DNA from: Pseudomonas sp. GD04019
GTDB lineage: Bacteria; Pseudomonadota; Gammaproteobacteria; Pseudomonadales; Pseudomonadaceae
Assembly: GCF_029837695.1 (NCBI RefSeq)
Contig: NZ_JAOEEA010000010.1
Coordinates: 124,001 to 188,000, forward strand
Direction: 5' to 3'
DNA: 64,000 bases
Below, one piece after another: positions 9,400 to 17,681 of this stretch. The notes under the pieces were generated by a model. That model was not told where the DNA came from and did no database searches. It was given only the letters and a program-made list of their open reading frames with translations. The translations under genes were made by a program, and so were the position numbers. Positions within the stretch are counted from its first letter, which is position 1. Each line of letters starts with the position of its first letter.

Positions 9400-10446
9400 A
9401 TGTCCGACCGCATTACCCTGCTGCGCCCAGACGACTGGCACATCCATCTGCGCGATGGTGCCGTCCTGCAGCACACCGTCCGCGATGTCGCGCGGACTTT
9501 CGCCCGCGCCATCATCATGCCCAACCTGGTACCGCCGGTGCGCAACGCCGACGAGGCCGACGCCTATCGCCAGCGCATCCTGGCCGCCCGCCCGGCCGGC
9601 AGCCGCTTCGAGCCGCTGATGGTGCTGTACCTCACCGACAAGACCAGCGCGGAAGACGTGCGCGCCGCCAAGGCCAGCGGCTTCGTGCATGCCGCAAAGC
9701 TGTACCCGGCCGGCGCCACCACCAACTCCGACTCTGGCGTGACCAGCATCGACAACATCTTCCACGTGCTGGAAGCCATGGCCGAAGCTGGCCTACCGCT
9801 GCTGGTACACGGCGAAGTGACTCGCGCCGAAGTCGACGTGTTTGATCGAGAGAAGCGCTTTATCGACGAGCACCTGACCCGCGTGGTCGAGCGCTTCCCG
9901 ACGCTTAAGGTGGTGTTCGAGCACATCACCACCGGCGATGCCGCCGCCTTCGTCAAGGCCGCGCCGGCCAATGTCGGCGCCACCATTACCGCGCATCACC
10001 TGCTGTACAACCGCAACCACATGCTGGTCGGCGGTATTCGCCCGCACTTCTATTGCCTGCCGATCCTCAAGCGCAACACCCACCAGGAAGCCCTGCTGGA
10101 TGCCGCCACCAGCGGCAATCCGAAGTTCTTCCTCGGCACCGACTCGGCACCGCACGCCAAGCATGCCAAGGAAGCGGCCTGCGGCTGCGCGGGCTGCTAC
10201 ACCGCGCACGCGGCCATCGAGCTCTATGCCGAGGCATTCGAACAGCGTAATGCGCTGGACAAGCTGGAAGGCTTTGCCAGCCTGCACGGCCCGGACTTCT
10301 ACGGCCTGCCGCGCAACACCGACCGCATCACCCTGGTGCGCGAGGAATGGACCGGTCCGAGCGAACTGCCGCTGGGTGACAACCTGGTGATCCCGCTGCG
10401 CGCCGGCGAGAAACTGCAATGGCGCCTGCTGGAGGATCAAGCGTGA
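9400..10446 (+). CDS. pyrC: Dihydroorotase
   Basis: 348 residues, the type II (E. coli-like) class. Metal ligands His14 and His16 are in [10 protein letters not shown], the carboxylated Lys100 is in [17 protein letters not shown], and later His residues are in LVHGEVT and VFEHITT. It closes N-carbamoyl-aspartate to dihydroorotate in pyrimidine synthesis. Its TGA overlaps the GTG start of rnt, so the two are co-translated. Confidence 0.98.
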   Translation: MSDRITLLRPDDWHIHLRDGAVLQHTVRDVARTFARAIIMPNLVPPVRNADEADAYRQRILAARPAGSRFEPLMVLYLTDKTSAEDVRAAKASGFVHAAKLYPAGATTNSDSGVTSIDNIFHVLEAMAEAGLPLLVHGEVTRAEVDVFDREKRFIDEHLTRVVERFPTLKVVFEHITTGDAAAFVKAAPANVGATITAHHLLYNRNHMLVGGIRPHFYCLPILKRNTHQEALLDAATSGNPKFFLGTDSAPHAKHAKEAACGCAGCYTAHAAIELYAEAFEQRNALDKLEGFASLHGPDFYGLPRNTDRITLVREEWTGPSELPLGDNLVIPLRAGEKLQWRLLEDQA

Positions 10447-11117
10447 GCGAAGACAACTTCGACGACGAACTCGACGGCAGCCTGCCCTCCGGCCCGCGCC
10501 ACCCGATGGCCGCGCGCTTTCGTGGCTACCTGCCGGTAGTGGTGGACGTGGAAACTGGCGGTTTCAACTCAGCCACCGACGCCCTGCTGGAGATCGCCGC
10601 GACCACCATCGCCATGGACGAGGACGGCTTCCTTTATCCGGACCACACCCACTTCTTCCGCATCGAGCCCTTCGAGGGCGCCAATATCGAGGCGGCAGCA
10701 CTGGAGTTCACCGGTATCAAGCTGGATCACCCGCTGCGTCAGGCGGTGAGCGAGGAGCACGCACTGGGCGAAATCTTCAAGGGCCTGCGCAAGTCGATCA
10801 AGGCCAATGGTTGCAAGCGCGCCATCCTGGTCGGCCATAACAGCAGCTTCGACCTCGGCTTCCTCAACGCCGCCGTGGCCCGCTGCGACCTCAAGCGCAA
10901 CCCGTTCCACCCCTTCTCCAGCTTCGATACCGCCACCCTGGCCGGCCTCGCCTACGGCCAGACCGTGCTGGCCAAGGCCTGCCAGGCCGCAGGTATCGAC
11001 TTTGACGGCAAGGAAGCGCACTCCGCGCGCTACGACACCGAAAAAACCGCCGAGCTGTTCTGCGGCATCGTCAACCGCTGGAAGGAAATGGGCGGCTGGG
11101 ACGACTTCGACCAGTAA
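10443..11117 (+). CDS. rnt: Ribonuclease T
   Basis: 224 residues from a GTG that overlaps the pyrC stop (GTGA). An in-frame ATG at 10419 would force a longer pyrC overlap and adds non-homologous residues. DEDD exonuclease motifs are present: [11 protein letters not shown] (Exo I), [13 protein letters not shown] (Exo II) and [14 protein letters not shown] (Exo III). RNase T trims tRNA and 5S rRNA 3' ends. A strong terminator follows at once. I recall a peroxiredoxin gene between rnt and bfd in P. aeruginosa; it is absent here. Confidence 0.97.
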   Translation: MSEDNFDDELDGSLPSGPRHPMAARFRGYLPVVVDVETGGFNSATDALLEIAATTIAMDEDGFLYPDHTHFFRIEPFEGANIEAAALEFTGIKLDHPLRQAVSEEHALGEIFKGLRKSIKANGCKRAILVGHNSSFDLGFLNAAVARCDLKRNPFHPFSSFDTATLAGLAYGQTVLAKACQAAGIDFDGKEAHSARYDTEKTAELFCGIVNRWKEMGGWDDFDQ

Positions 11118-11132
11118 ATCCCCGCTACAACG

Positions 11133-11159
11133 AAACCCGGCCCAGGCCGGGTTTTTTTT
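11133..11159 (+). terminator. Intrinsic terminator after rnt
   Basis: AAACCCGGCC-CA-GGCCGGGTTTTTTTT closes the pyrC-rnt operon. Confidence 0.92.
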
Positions 11160-11204
11160 GGAATGCGAAAGCCAGCCATACGGGAGGAACTGTCGCCAAG
11201 TTTT

Positions 11205-11230
11205 GACAAGCATTCTCATTAACATTAGTA
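11205..11230. promoter_or_regulatory. Possible Fur box upstream of bfd
   Basis: On the minus strand this AT-rich patch contains consecutive hexamers AATGTT-AATGAG-AATGCT, resembling the repeated NATAAT hexamers of a Fur site. It lies about 45 bases before bfd, a gene repressed by Fur in Pseudomonas. The match is partial. Confidence 0.5.
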
Positions 11231-11271
11231 TCCGACCCCAAGAGCAACCCCACACCACTTCGAGTCTGTCC

Positions 11272-11490
11272 ATGTACGTTTGCCTCTGCCAGGGTGTTAC
11301 CGACGGTCAAATCCGCGAAGCCATCTACGAAGGCTGCTGCAGCTATCGTGACGTGCGCGAGAGCCTCGGCGTGGGTACGCAGTGCGGCAAGTGCGCCTGC
11401 CTGGCCAAGGAAGTGGTGCGCGACACCCTGAGCGAAGTACAGAGCAGCCAGGCCGCCCTCGCCTGCCAAGCCAGCTTCGTCGCCGCCTGA
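11272..11490 (+). CDS. bfd: Bacterioferritin-associated ferredoxin
   Basis: 72 residues beginning MYVCLCQGVTDGQIREAI. The four [2Fe-2S] ligands are CLC near the N-terminus and CGKCAC around residue 40 (C-x-C ... C-x2-C). Bfd passes electrons to bacterioferritin to release stored iron. The true start is the ATG at 11272; the longer frame upstream is an rnt shadow. It is monocistronic, between two terminators, with a Fur-like patch upstream. The bacterioferritin gene itself is not adjacent. Confidence 0.95.
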   Translation: MYVCLCQGVTDGQIREAIYEGCCSYRDVRESLGVGTQCGKCACLAKEVVRDTLSEVQSSQAALACQASFVAA

Positions 11491-11503
11491 TCCTGCAAAT
11501 ACG

Positions 11504-11533
11504 AAAAAGCCGGACCTCGAGTCCGGCTTTTTT
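11504..11533. terminator. Bidirectional terminator between bfd and miaE
   Basis: AAAAAGCCGGAC-CTCGA-GTCCGGCTTTTTT serves both convergent genes. Confidence 0.92.
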
Positions 11534-11551
11534 ATGCCCGCAAGATGACGA

Positions 11552-12157
11552 TCAGGCCTGCGGCACACCGCTATGAAAGCGGAACTCCTGGTCCGGCGAC
11601 TCGATCAGCTCGCGCTCGGCCTCGCGCACCCGCTCGATCACCCGCACCACGTCGGCCTCCTCGCCGTACTGGTAGGCCAGCTTGAGATAGCCCTGGAAGT
11701 GCCGCGCCTCGGATTTCAGCAGGCCGCCGTAGAACTTGCCCAGTTCCTCGTCCAGATGCGGCACCAGCGCCTCGAAGCGCTCGCAACTGCGCGCCTCGAT
11801 AAACGCGCCCACCACGAGGGTGTCGACCAGCTTCTGCGGCTCGTGGTTGCGCACCAGCTTGCGCAGGCCAGAGGCATAGCGCGACGCCGACACCGGGCGC
11901 AGCTCGATGCGCCGCTTCTTCATGATGCGCAGCACCTGCTCGTGATGCACCAGTTCCTCGCGGGCCAGGCGCGACATGAAGTTGATCAGGTCCAGTTCCT
12001 GGCCATATTTGGCCATCAGCGCCATGGCCGTGGAGGCCGCCTTGTACTCGTTGTTCTTATGGTCGATCAGCAGCGTCTCCTGATCGGCCAGGGCCGCCTG
12101 CACCCAGGCAGCGGGGGTGGGACAGGCAAGAAACTGATGGATTTCAGGCAGATTCAC
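11552..12157 (-). CDS. miaE: tRNA-(ms2io6A) hydroxylase, MiaE-type diiron monooxygenase
   Basis: 201 residues from a GTG (VNLPEIHQFLACPTP); the longer frame to 12265 encodes a non-homologous leader. The ferritin-like diiron site is visible as E in DQETLLIDHK, EELVHHEQVL, and E/H in IEARSCERF and KSEARHFQGY. MiaE hydroxylates 2-methylthio-N6-isopentenyl-adenosine at tRNA position 37 using O2. The ribosome binding site before GTG is weak (CTGGA). Confidence 0.9.
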   Translation of the reverse strand: MNLPEIHQFLACPTPAAWVQAALADQETLLIDHKNNEYKAASTAMALMAKYGQELDLINFMSRLAREELVHHEQVLRIMKKRRIELRPVSASRYASGLRKLVRNHEPQKLVDTLVVGAFIEARSCERFEALVPHLDEELGKFYGGLLKSEARHFQGYLKLAYQYGEEADVVRVIERVREAERELIESPDQEFRFHSGVPQA

Positions 12158-12251
12158 GGCGAACGATCCAGAGGTAACGGCAACGGCCAGTTGGCACCGG
12201 CAGCAAGGGCGGGCCATTATACGGATGAAGGCGCGCGGGGCCAGCCGGGCC

Positions 12252-12265
12252 GTGATGCAGGTCAA
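12252..12265 (+). promoter_or_regulatory. Anr/FNR-like box upstream of usp
   Basis: GTGATGCAGGTCAA matches TTGAT-N4-ATCAA at 12 of 14 counted positions (spacer free). A TATAGT -10 element lies at about 12288-12293, which places the box near -40 for class II activation. From memory, the P. aeruginosa homologue (PA1789) is Anr-dependent. Confidence 0.6.
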
Positions 12266-12331
12266 GACCGCCGCCAGCGGCCGCCTCTATAGTGGGCTGC
12301 ATCAAAGCACTTCAAGCACAGGGAGACGCTC

Positions 12332-13195
12332 ATGCAAGCCATACGCAGCATTCTGGTGGTGATGGACCCGCAGCAATCCGAGGGCCTGGCACTCAAGCGC
12401 GCCAAGCTGATCGCCGGCGTGACCCAGTCGCACCTGCACCTGCTGGTCTGCGACAAGAAGGGCGAGCACGGCGCCTACCTCGCCGAGCAGCAGGCCAGCC
12501 TGCAACAGGAAGGCTACAGCGCCACCATTCAGCAGGCCTGGCACGACGGCCTCTACCAGACCATCGTCGCCGTGCAGCAGGCCGAAGGCTGCGGCCTGGT
12601 GATCAAGCAGCACGTGCCGGACAACCCGCTGAAGAAGGCCCTGCTCACCCCCGAGGACTGGAAGCTGCTGCGCTACTGCCCGAGTCCGGTGCTGATGGTC
12701 AAGACCAGCACGCCCTGGACCGGCGGCATCATTCTCGCCGCGGTCGACGTTGGCAACGGCGACTCCGAGCATCGCACCCTGCACTCCGGCATTGTCAGCA
12801 ACGGCTATGACATCGCGCACCTGGCCAATGGCAGCCTGCATGTGATCAGCGCCCACCCCTCGCCGATGCTCTCCGCGGCCGACCCGACCTTCCAGCTCAA
12901 GGAAACCATCGAGGCGCGCTACCGCGAGCAGTGCAAGGCCTTCCAGGCCGAGTACGACGTCAGCAACGAGCGCCTGCATGTGGAGGAAGGCCCGGCCGAC
13001 GTGCTTATCCCCTATACCGCTCAGAAGCTCGGCGCGGTGGTCACCGTGATCGGCACCGTGGCCCGCACCGGCCTCTCCGGTGCTCTGATCGGCAATACCG
13101 CGGAAGTGGTGCTGGACGCCCTGGAGAGCGATGTACTGGTGCTCAAGCCGGACGACATCATCGCCCACCTGGAAGAGCTGGTCGCCCAGCGCTGA
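12332..13195 (+). CDS. Tandem universal stress protein
   Basis: 287 residues made of two UspA domains (about 1-140 and 145-287). The second ends with the ATP-binding style motif VIGTVARTGLSGALIGNTAEVVL (the canonical form is G-2x-G-9x-G-S/T); the first is degenerate. AGGGAG lies upstream of the ATG. In Pseudomonas, tandem Usp proteins of this kind support anaerobic energy-stress survival. An Anr-like box fits this. It sits beside the DUF1289 and acnB genes as in P. aeruginosa. Confidence 0.9.
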   Translation: MQAIRSILVVMDPQQSEGLALKRAKLIAGVTQSHLHLLVCDKKGEHGAYLAEQQASLQQEGYSATIQQAWHDGLYQTIVAVQQAEGCGLVIKQHVPDNPLKKALLTPEDWKLLRYCPSPVLMVKTSTPWTGGIILAAVDVGNGDSEHRTLHSGIVSNGYDIAHLANGSLHVISAHPSPMLSAADPTFQLKETIEARYREQCKAFQAEYDVSNERLHVEEGPADVLIPYTAQKLGAVVTVIGTVARTGLSGALIGNTAEVVLDALESDVLVLKPDDIIAHLEELVAQR

Positions 13196-13244
13196 TCCAC
13201 AGCCAGCGGTTAGCCTGGAGGCAATCCAGGGGCGGAATCGCCTA

Positions 13245-13269
13245 CTTCCCGGATTGCATCCGGGCTACG
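13245..13269. repeat. Small REP-type palindrome
   Basis: CCCGGATTGCATCCGGG flanked by GCTAC is a short hairpin that I recognise as a common intergenic repeat in Pseudomonas genomes. It sits between usp and its terminator. Confidence 0.6.
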
Positions 13270-13298
13270 ACGCTCAGCGCTGATCCGGCGCACCAACG

Positions 13299-13327
13299 AA
13301 AAAGCCGCCCAAGGGCGGCTTTTTTTA
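13299..13327. terminator. Bidirectional terminator between usp and the DUF1289 gene
   Basis: AAAAAGCCGCCC-AA-GGGCGGCTTTTTTT with T-runs on both strands. Confidence 0.92.
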
Positions 13328-13341
13328 TTGATCGGCAATTG

Positions 13342-13818
13342 TCAGACGCGGCTTTCCACGCCCTCGCGCAGGAAGCGCGGTGCGATGTAACGCTCGTAGT
13401 GCGCCTCGGAGAGCAGGAAGAACTCGCGGTCGATAGCCTCACGCAACACCGGCAGCTCCCAGTCGCGGAACTCCGGCAACAGGGCCAGGCCGTAGGCGTC
13501 CAGGCGACTGATCAGGCGCGAGGCGCGGGCGATCAGCTGGTAGGCCCAGCAATACTCCGACTGCTCGGGCACGAAGCGCACCTGGTGCTGTTCCAGCTGC
13601 GCGCGCAGGCGCCCGGAATCGAACACCTCCACCTTGCCCTGCATCACCTGCACCAGCAGCACTTCGAGGCGCTTCCACACCGCACGCTTCTCGTCGTCGC
13701 CGTAGGCGTTCCAGTTCACCACCTCGTGATGGAAGCGCTTGCAGCCGCGGCACACCAGGTCGCCGTAGACGGTGGAGCAGAGGCCGACGCAGGGCGTCTT
13801 GATGCGTTGATTGGACAT
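13342..13818 (-). CDS. DUF1289 domain protein
   Basis: 158 residues starting MSNQRIKTPCVGLCSTVYGD; the frame continues to 13938, but that part is not homologous. The N-terminus is the DUF1289 cysteine cluster (C-x3-C ... CRGCKRF), typical of small putative Fe-S or zinc proteins. The longer C-terminal part is alpha-helical with many Arg/Glu and no known motif. In Pseudomonas it lies between the usp and acnB genes. Function unknown. Confidence 0.85.
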   Translation of the reverse strand: MSNQRIKTPCVGLCSTVYGDLVCRGCKRFHHEVVNWNAYGDDEKRAVWKRLEVLLVQVMQGKVEVFDSGRLRAQLEQHQVRFVPEQSEYCWAYQLIARASRLISRLDAYGLALLPEFRDWELPVLREAIDREFFLLSEAHYERYIAPRFLREGVESRV

Positions 13819-14024
13819 ATGAGGCAGGTGCGGCACGGCAAAAACAGGCCGGTCATGATAGCGGCTCACCCTGGCAGGGTCATCATGACCAACCAGACCT
13901 TTTTCGACTTTCCAGACAAACGACGGACAGTAACCCAAGAGGCCGATTGGATCGGGGTTTGCGCTTAACTTTGGCGTCCCGTTCCAGTAGAATCGGACCG
14001 CCTTTTTAGGCGCCGATGTCCGTC

Positions 14025-14154
14025 AGAAGCTGTTTTCAAAGCGTCACGAGCACAGTTGATCCGCCAGGAACGTCGTTGGCGCCGGGTTCAGTGAACCCTG
14101 CGCCAGCCCTCATCATTCCCGCTCCTGCGGCGTAAAACTTTGAAAGCAGCTTCT
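14025..14154 (+). promoter_or_regulatory. Long structured element upstream of acnB (leader RNA or MITE-like)
   Basis: The 451-base gap before acnB holds a 130-base element. Its ends are a 17-base inverted repeat with one mismatch (AGAAGCTGTTTTCAAAG at 14025-14041; CTTTGAAAGCAGCTTCT at 14138-14154). Inside, GGCGC-C-GGGTTCA / TGAACCC-T-GCGCC folds as a second strong hairpin (about 14075-14103). No T-run follows the outer arm. The rest of the gap is the divergent promoter area. Confidence 0.6.
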
Positions 14155-14269
14155 AGTATGAGGCTATCGACACACCGGCCAGTGCACTCACAAAGTGCAG
14201 CGGCGCGGCGTGCGATGGCTTTAGGATGAGCGTTGCGGGCCGCCGCGACTACTGATGAGGGTAATAACT

Positions 14270-16879
14270 GTGCTTGAAGCCTATCGCAAACACGTAGAAG
14301 AGCGTGCCGCCCAAGGGATCGTTCCCCAGCCGCTGAACGCCGAGCAAACCGCAGGCCTGGTCGAGCTGCTGAAGAATCCCCCGGCTGGCGAAGAAGCCTT
14401 CCTCGTCGACCTGATCACCAACCGTGTTCCGCCAGGCGTGGACGAAGCCGCCTACGTCAAGGCCGGTTTCCTCTCCGCCGTGGCCAAGGGCGAAGCCAGC
14501 TCCCCGCTGATCAGCAAGCAACGCGCCGTTGAGCTGCTGGGCACCATGCAGGGCGGCTACAACATCGCCACCATGGTCGAGCTGCTGGACAACGCCGAGC
14601 TGGCCGAAGTCGCCGCCGAGCAACTCAAGCACACCCTGCTGATGTTCGACGCCTTCCACGACGTCGCCGAGCGTGCCAAGAAAGGCAATGCCAACGCCAA
14701 GGCCGTAATGCAGTCCTGGGCCGACGGCGAGTGGTTCGTCAACCGCCCTGCCGTTCCGGAAAAAGTCACCCTGACCGTGTTCAAGGTCACCGGCGAAACC
14801 AACACCGACGACCTGTCGCCGGCCCCGGACGCCTGGTCCCGCCCGGATATCCCGCTGCACGCCCTGGCCATGCTGAAAATGGCTCGCGACGGCATCAACC
14901 CGGACGCCCCCGGCTCCGTGGGCCCGATCAAGCAGATGGAAGCCCTGAAAGCCAAAGGCTTCCCGGTTGCCTACGTCGGTGACGTAGTCGGTACCGGCTC
15001 CTCCCGTAAGTCCGCCACCAACTCGGTGCTGTGGTTCTTCGGCGATGACATCCCGAACGTGCCGAACAAGCGCGCCGGTGGTTTCTGCTTCGGCACCAAG
15101 ATCGCCCCGATCTTCTACAACACCATGGAAGACGCCGGCGCCCTGCCGATCGAATTCGACTGCACCAACCTGGCCATGGGCGACGTCATCGACGTGTATC
15201 CGTACAAAGGCGAAGTGCGCCGTAACGGCAGCGATGAGCTGGTCACCAGCTTCCAGCTGAAGACCGACGTGCTGCTGGACGAAGTCCGCGCCGGCGGCCG
15301 TATCCCGCTGATCGTTGGCCGCGGCCTGACCGAGAAGGCCCGCGCCGAGCTGGGTCTGACTCCGTCCACCCTGTTCAAGAAGCCGGTCGCTCCGGCCGAC
15401 AGCGGCAAGGGCTTCACCCTGGCCCAGAAGATGGTCGGTCGCGCCTGCGGCCTGCAGGAAGGCCAAGGCGTACGCCCGGGCACCTACTGCGAGCCGAAGA
15501 TGACCACCGTCGGCTCCCAGGACACCACCGGCCCGATGACCCGCGACGAGCTGAAGGACCTGGCTTGCCTGGGCTTCTCCGCCGACCTGGTGATGCAGTC
15601 CTTCTGCCACACCGCAGCCTATCCGAAGCCGATCGACGTCAACACCCACCACACCCTGCCGGACTTCATCATGACCCGCGGCGGCGTATCCCTGCGTCCG
15701 GGTGACGGCATCATCCACAGCTGGCTGAACCGCATGCTGCTGCCGGACACCGTCGGTACCGGTGGTGACTCGCACACCCGCTTCCCGATGGGCATCTCCT
15801 TCCCGGCCGGTTCCGGCCTGGTGGCCTTCGCCGCCGCCACCGGCGTCATGCCGCTGGACATGCCGGAGTCCGTACTGGTGCGCTTCAAGGGCAAGCTGCA
15901 GCCGGGCATCACTCTGCGTGACCTGGTCCATGCCATCCCCTACTACGCCATCCAGCAGGGCCTGCTGACCGTCGAGAAGAAGGGCAAGATCAACGCCTTC
16001 TCCGGCCGCATCCTCGAGATCGAAGGTCTGGACGAGCTGACCGTTGAACAGGCCTTCGAGCTGTCCGACGCCTCGGCCGAGCGCTCCGCCGCCGGTTGCA
16101 CCATCAAGCTGCCGGAAAAGGCCATCGCCGAGTACCTGCGTTCCAACATCACCATGCTGCGCTGGATGATCGGCGAAGGCTACGGCGATGCCCGTACCCT
16201 GGAGCGTCGCGCTCAAGCGATGGAAGCCTGGCTGGCCAACCCGCAACTGCTGGAAGCCGACAAGGACGCCGAATACGCCGAGATCATCGAAATCGATCTG
16301 GCCGACGTCAAGGAGCCGGTGCTGTGCGCGCCGAACGACCCGGACGACGCCCGCCTGCTGTCCACCGTCGCCGGTGAGAAGATCGACGAAGTGTTCATCG
16401 GTTCGTGCATGACCAACATCGGTCACTTCCGCGCTGCCGGCAAGCTGCTGGACAAGGTCAAGGGCGGCATTCCGACCCGTCTGTGGCTGGCTCCGCCGAC
16501 CAAGATGGACGCCCACCAGCTGACCGAGGAAGGCTACTACGGCATTTACGGCAAGGCCGGTGCGCGCATGGAAATGCCGGGCTGCTCGCTGTGCATGGGT
16601 AACCAGGCGCGCGTACAGACCGGTTCGACCGTGGTGTCCACCTCGACCCGTAACTTCCCGAACCGCCTGGGCGACGCCACCAACGTGTACCTGGCCTCTG
16701 CCGAACTGGCAGCGGTCGCCTCGATCACCGGCAAGCTGCCGACCGTCGAGGAGTACATGGAGTACGCGAAGAACATCGACAGCATGGCTGCCGACGTCTA
16801 TCGCTACCTGAGCTTCGATCAGATCGCCGAGTTCCGCGAAGCCGCTGCCAACGCCAAGATCCCGGCCGTACAGATCTAA
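14270..16879 (+). CDS. acnB: Aconitate hydratase B (bifunctional aconitase / 2-methylisocitrate dehydratase)
   Basis: 869 residues from a GTG ([16 protein letters not shown]), preceded by GAGGG; an in-frame upstream ATG at 14255 has no ribosome site. Domain order is the AcnB type: N-terminal HEAT-like region (1-160), swivel domain (about 165-370; [25 protein letters not shown]) and catalytic domain. 4Fe-4S ligands lie in [17 protein letters not shown] and [14 protein letters not shown]. It isomerises citrate to isocitrate in the TCA cycle. AcnB can bind RNA when iron is low, which makes the structured leader worth checking. Confidence 0.98.
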   Translation: MLEAYRKHVEERAAQGIVPQPLNAEQTAGLVELLKNPPAGEEAFLVDLITNRVPPGVDEAAYVKAGFLSAVAKGEASSPLISKQRAVELLGTMQGGYNIATMVELLDNAELAEVAAEQLKHTLLMFDAFHDVAERAKKGNANAKAVMQSWADGEWFVNRPAVPEKVTLTVFKVTGETNTDDLSPAPDAWSRPDIPLHALAMLKMARDGINPDAPGSVGPIKQMEALKAKGFPVAYVGDVVGTGSSRKSATNSVLWFFGDDIPNVPNKRAGGFCFGTKIAPIFYNTMEDAGALPIEFDCTNLAMGDVIDVYPYKGEVRRNGSDELVTSFQLKTDVLLDEVRAGGRIPLIVGRGLTEKARAELGLTPSTLFKKPVAPADSGKGFTLAQKMVGRACGLQEGQGVRPGTYCEPKMTTVGSQDTTGPMTRDELKDLACLGFSADLVMQSFCHTAAYPKPIDVNTHHTLPDFIMTRGGVSLRPGDGIIHSWLNRMLLPDTVGTGGDSHTRFPMGISFPAGSGLVAFAAATGVMPLDMPESVLVRFKGKLQPGITLRDLVHAIPYYAIQQGLLTVEKKGKINAFSGRILEIEGLDELTVEQAFELSDASAERSAAGCTIKLPEKAIAEYLRSNITMLRWMIGEGYGDARTLERRAQAMEAWLANPQLLEADKDAEYAEIIEIDLADVKEPVLCAPNDPDDARLLSTVAGEKIDEVFIGSCMTNIGHFRAAGKLLDKVKGGIPTRLWLAPPTKMDAHQLTEEGYYGIYGKAGARMEMPGCSLCMGNQARVQTGSTVVSTSTRNFPNRLGDATNVYLASAELAAVASITGKLPTVEEYMEYAKNIDSMAADVYRYLSFDQIAEFREAAANAKIPAVQI

Positions 16880-16892
16880 GCGTTACTGCAAC

Positions 16893-16924
16893 AAAAAGCC
16901 CCGCCTAGTGCGGGGCTTTTTTTA
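16893..16924 (+). terminator. Intrinsic terminator after acnB
   Basis: AAAAAGCCCCGC-CTAGT-GCGGGGCTTTTTTT. Confidence 0.93.
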
Positions 16925-16998
16925 TGGAGCGAAACCGCGGGTGCCGTGGTCGGATTTTCTGAAGCCCTTCGCGGGCACCCTTTCATAAGGAGTTCACC

Positions 16999-17208
16999 AT
17001 GAAACCCTGGATTCTTGCTCTGCTCTGCGTGTTCGGCCTAACCGGCTGCGCCACCGACTACATCATCGCCACCACCGACGGCCAGATGCTCAGTTCCGAG
17101 GACAAGCCGGAGATCGACGATGAAACCGGCCTGATCACCTACGAGGACGCCGAAGGCAACGAGCAGCAGATCCCGCAGAGTTCGGTGAAACAGATCATCG
17201 AACGCTGA
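16999..17208 (+). CDS. Small DUF903/YgdI-YgdR-type lipoprotein, copy 1
   Basis: 69 residues with a lipoprotein signal (MKPWILALLCVFGLTGCATD; lipobox LTGC). The mature part is one small beta-rich domain (IIATTDGQMLSSEDKPEIDDETGLITYEDAEG). AAGGAG precedes the ATG. The family occurs as small outer- or inner-membrane lipoproteins of unknown role. Its near-identical neighbour at 17309 points to a tandem duplication. Confidence 0.9.
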   Translation: MKPWILALLCVFGLTGCATDYIIATTDGQMLSSEDKPEIDDETGLITYEDAEGNEQQIPQSSVKQIIER

Positions 17209-17215
17209 CCAGACC

Positions 17216-17243
17216 GGCCCGCTTCGGCGGGCCGCGACCTTTT
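17216..17243 (+). terminator. Probable terminator between the two lipoprotein genes
   Basis: GGCCCGC-TTCG-GCGGGCC is a perfect UUCG-type tetraloop hairpin, followed by GCGACCTTTTG. Confidence 0.65.
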
Positions 17244-17308
17244 GTGCACTTGCCAGACGGAACGCAACGGGAATAGCGTGACGGTACCTGCCTCACTAGG
17301 AGTACCTC

Positions 17309-17518
17309 ATGAAACATTGGCTTCTCGCATTCTTCTGTCTTGCCGCGCTGACCGGCTGCGCCAGCGAATACCTGCTGGTTACCACGGACGGCCAGATCCT
17401 CACCAGCGATGGCAAACCCGAACTGGACGACGACACCGGCATGTACGAGTTCGAAGACAGCGAAGGTCGCAAGCAACACATCCCGCAGAACCAGATCAAG
17501 CAGATGATGGAGCGCTGA
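17309..17518 (+). CDS. Small DUF903/YgdI-YgdR-type lipoprotein, copy 2
   Basis: 69 residues, the same length as copy 1 and colinear with it (LTGCASEYLLVTTDGQIL versus LTGCATDYIIATTDGQML; PQNQIKQMMER versus PQSSVKQIIER). Signal peptide and LTGC lipobox are intact. It has its own ribosome binding site (AGGAG) and probably its own promoter, because a hairpin separates it from copy 1. Function unknown. Confidence 0.9.
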   Translation: MKHWLLAFFCLAALTGCASEYLLVTTDGQILTSDGKPELDDDTGMYEFEDSEGRKQHIPQNQIKQMMER

Positions 17519-17547
17519 AAGCGTCCCATCCGCTGCGCCCGTCGTGC

Positions 17548-17563
17548 TGGCATATGGCTTGCT
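17548..17563 (+). promoter_or_regulatory. Sigma-54 promoter of nasS-nasT
   Basis: TGGCATATGGCTTGCT has GG and GC separated by exactly ten bases and matches TGGCAYRNNNNTTGCW. It lies 18 bases before the leader hairpin, so transcription should start near 17573-17577. Confidence 0.75.
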
Positions 17564-17580
17564 AAGTCCTATGCAGCAGA

Positions 17581-17681
17581 GCCTCCTTCAACGGCGGAGT
17601 GGCTCACAGACAATGGCGTCGCTTCCGGCCATTCGCTGATGGCAGAAGCGGCGCCTTTTTGTTCAACGGCGGAACAAAGAC
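17581..17681 (+). promoter_or_regulatory. ANTAR-type attenuator leader of nasS
   Basis: Three elements are in order. Hairpin CTTC-AACGGC-GGAG (17586-17599) has a six-base loop with A at 1 and G at 4, the ANTAR recognition rule. A long terminator hairpin follows (GGCGTCGCTTC 17615-17625; inner GCCAT/ATGGC; GAAGCGGCGCC 17645-17655) with TTTTT. A further hairpin at 17658-17678 carries AACGGC again in its loop, just before the nasS ATG. NasT, encoded downstream, is the expected antiterminator. A clear second ANTAR hexaloop (P2) before the terminator was not found. Confidence 0.7.

Noticed and set aside
14249..16516. 755-codon minus-strand ORF opposite acnB
   Set aside because: Composition is a shadow of the acnB coding frame, with no recognisable domain. 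The same applies to the long antisense ORFs opposite atuA, atuC, the AT-AAR gene and others.
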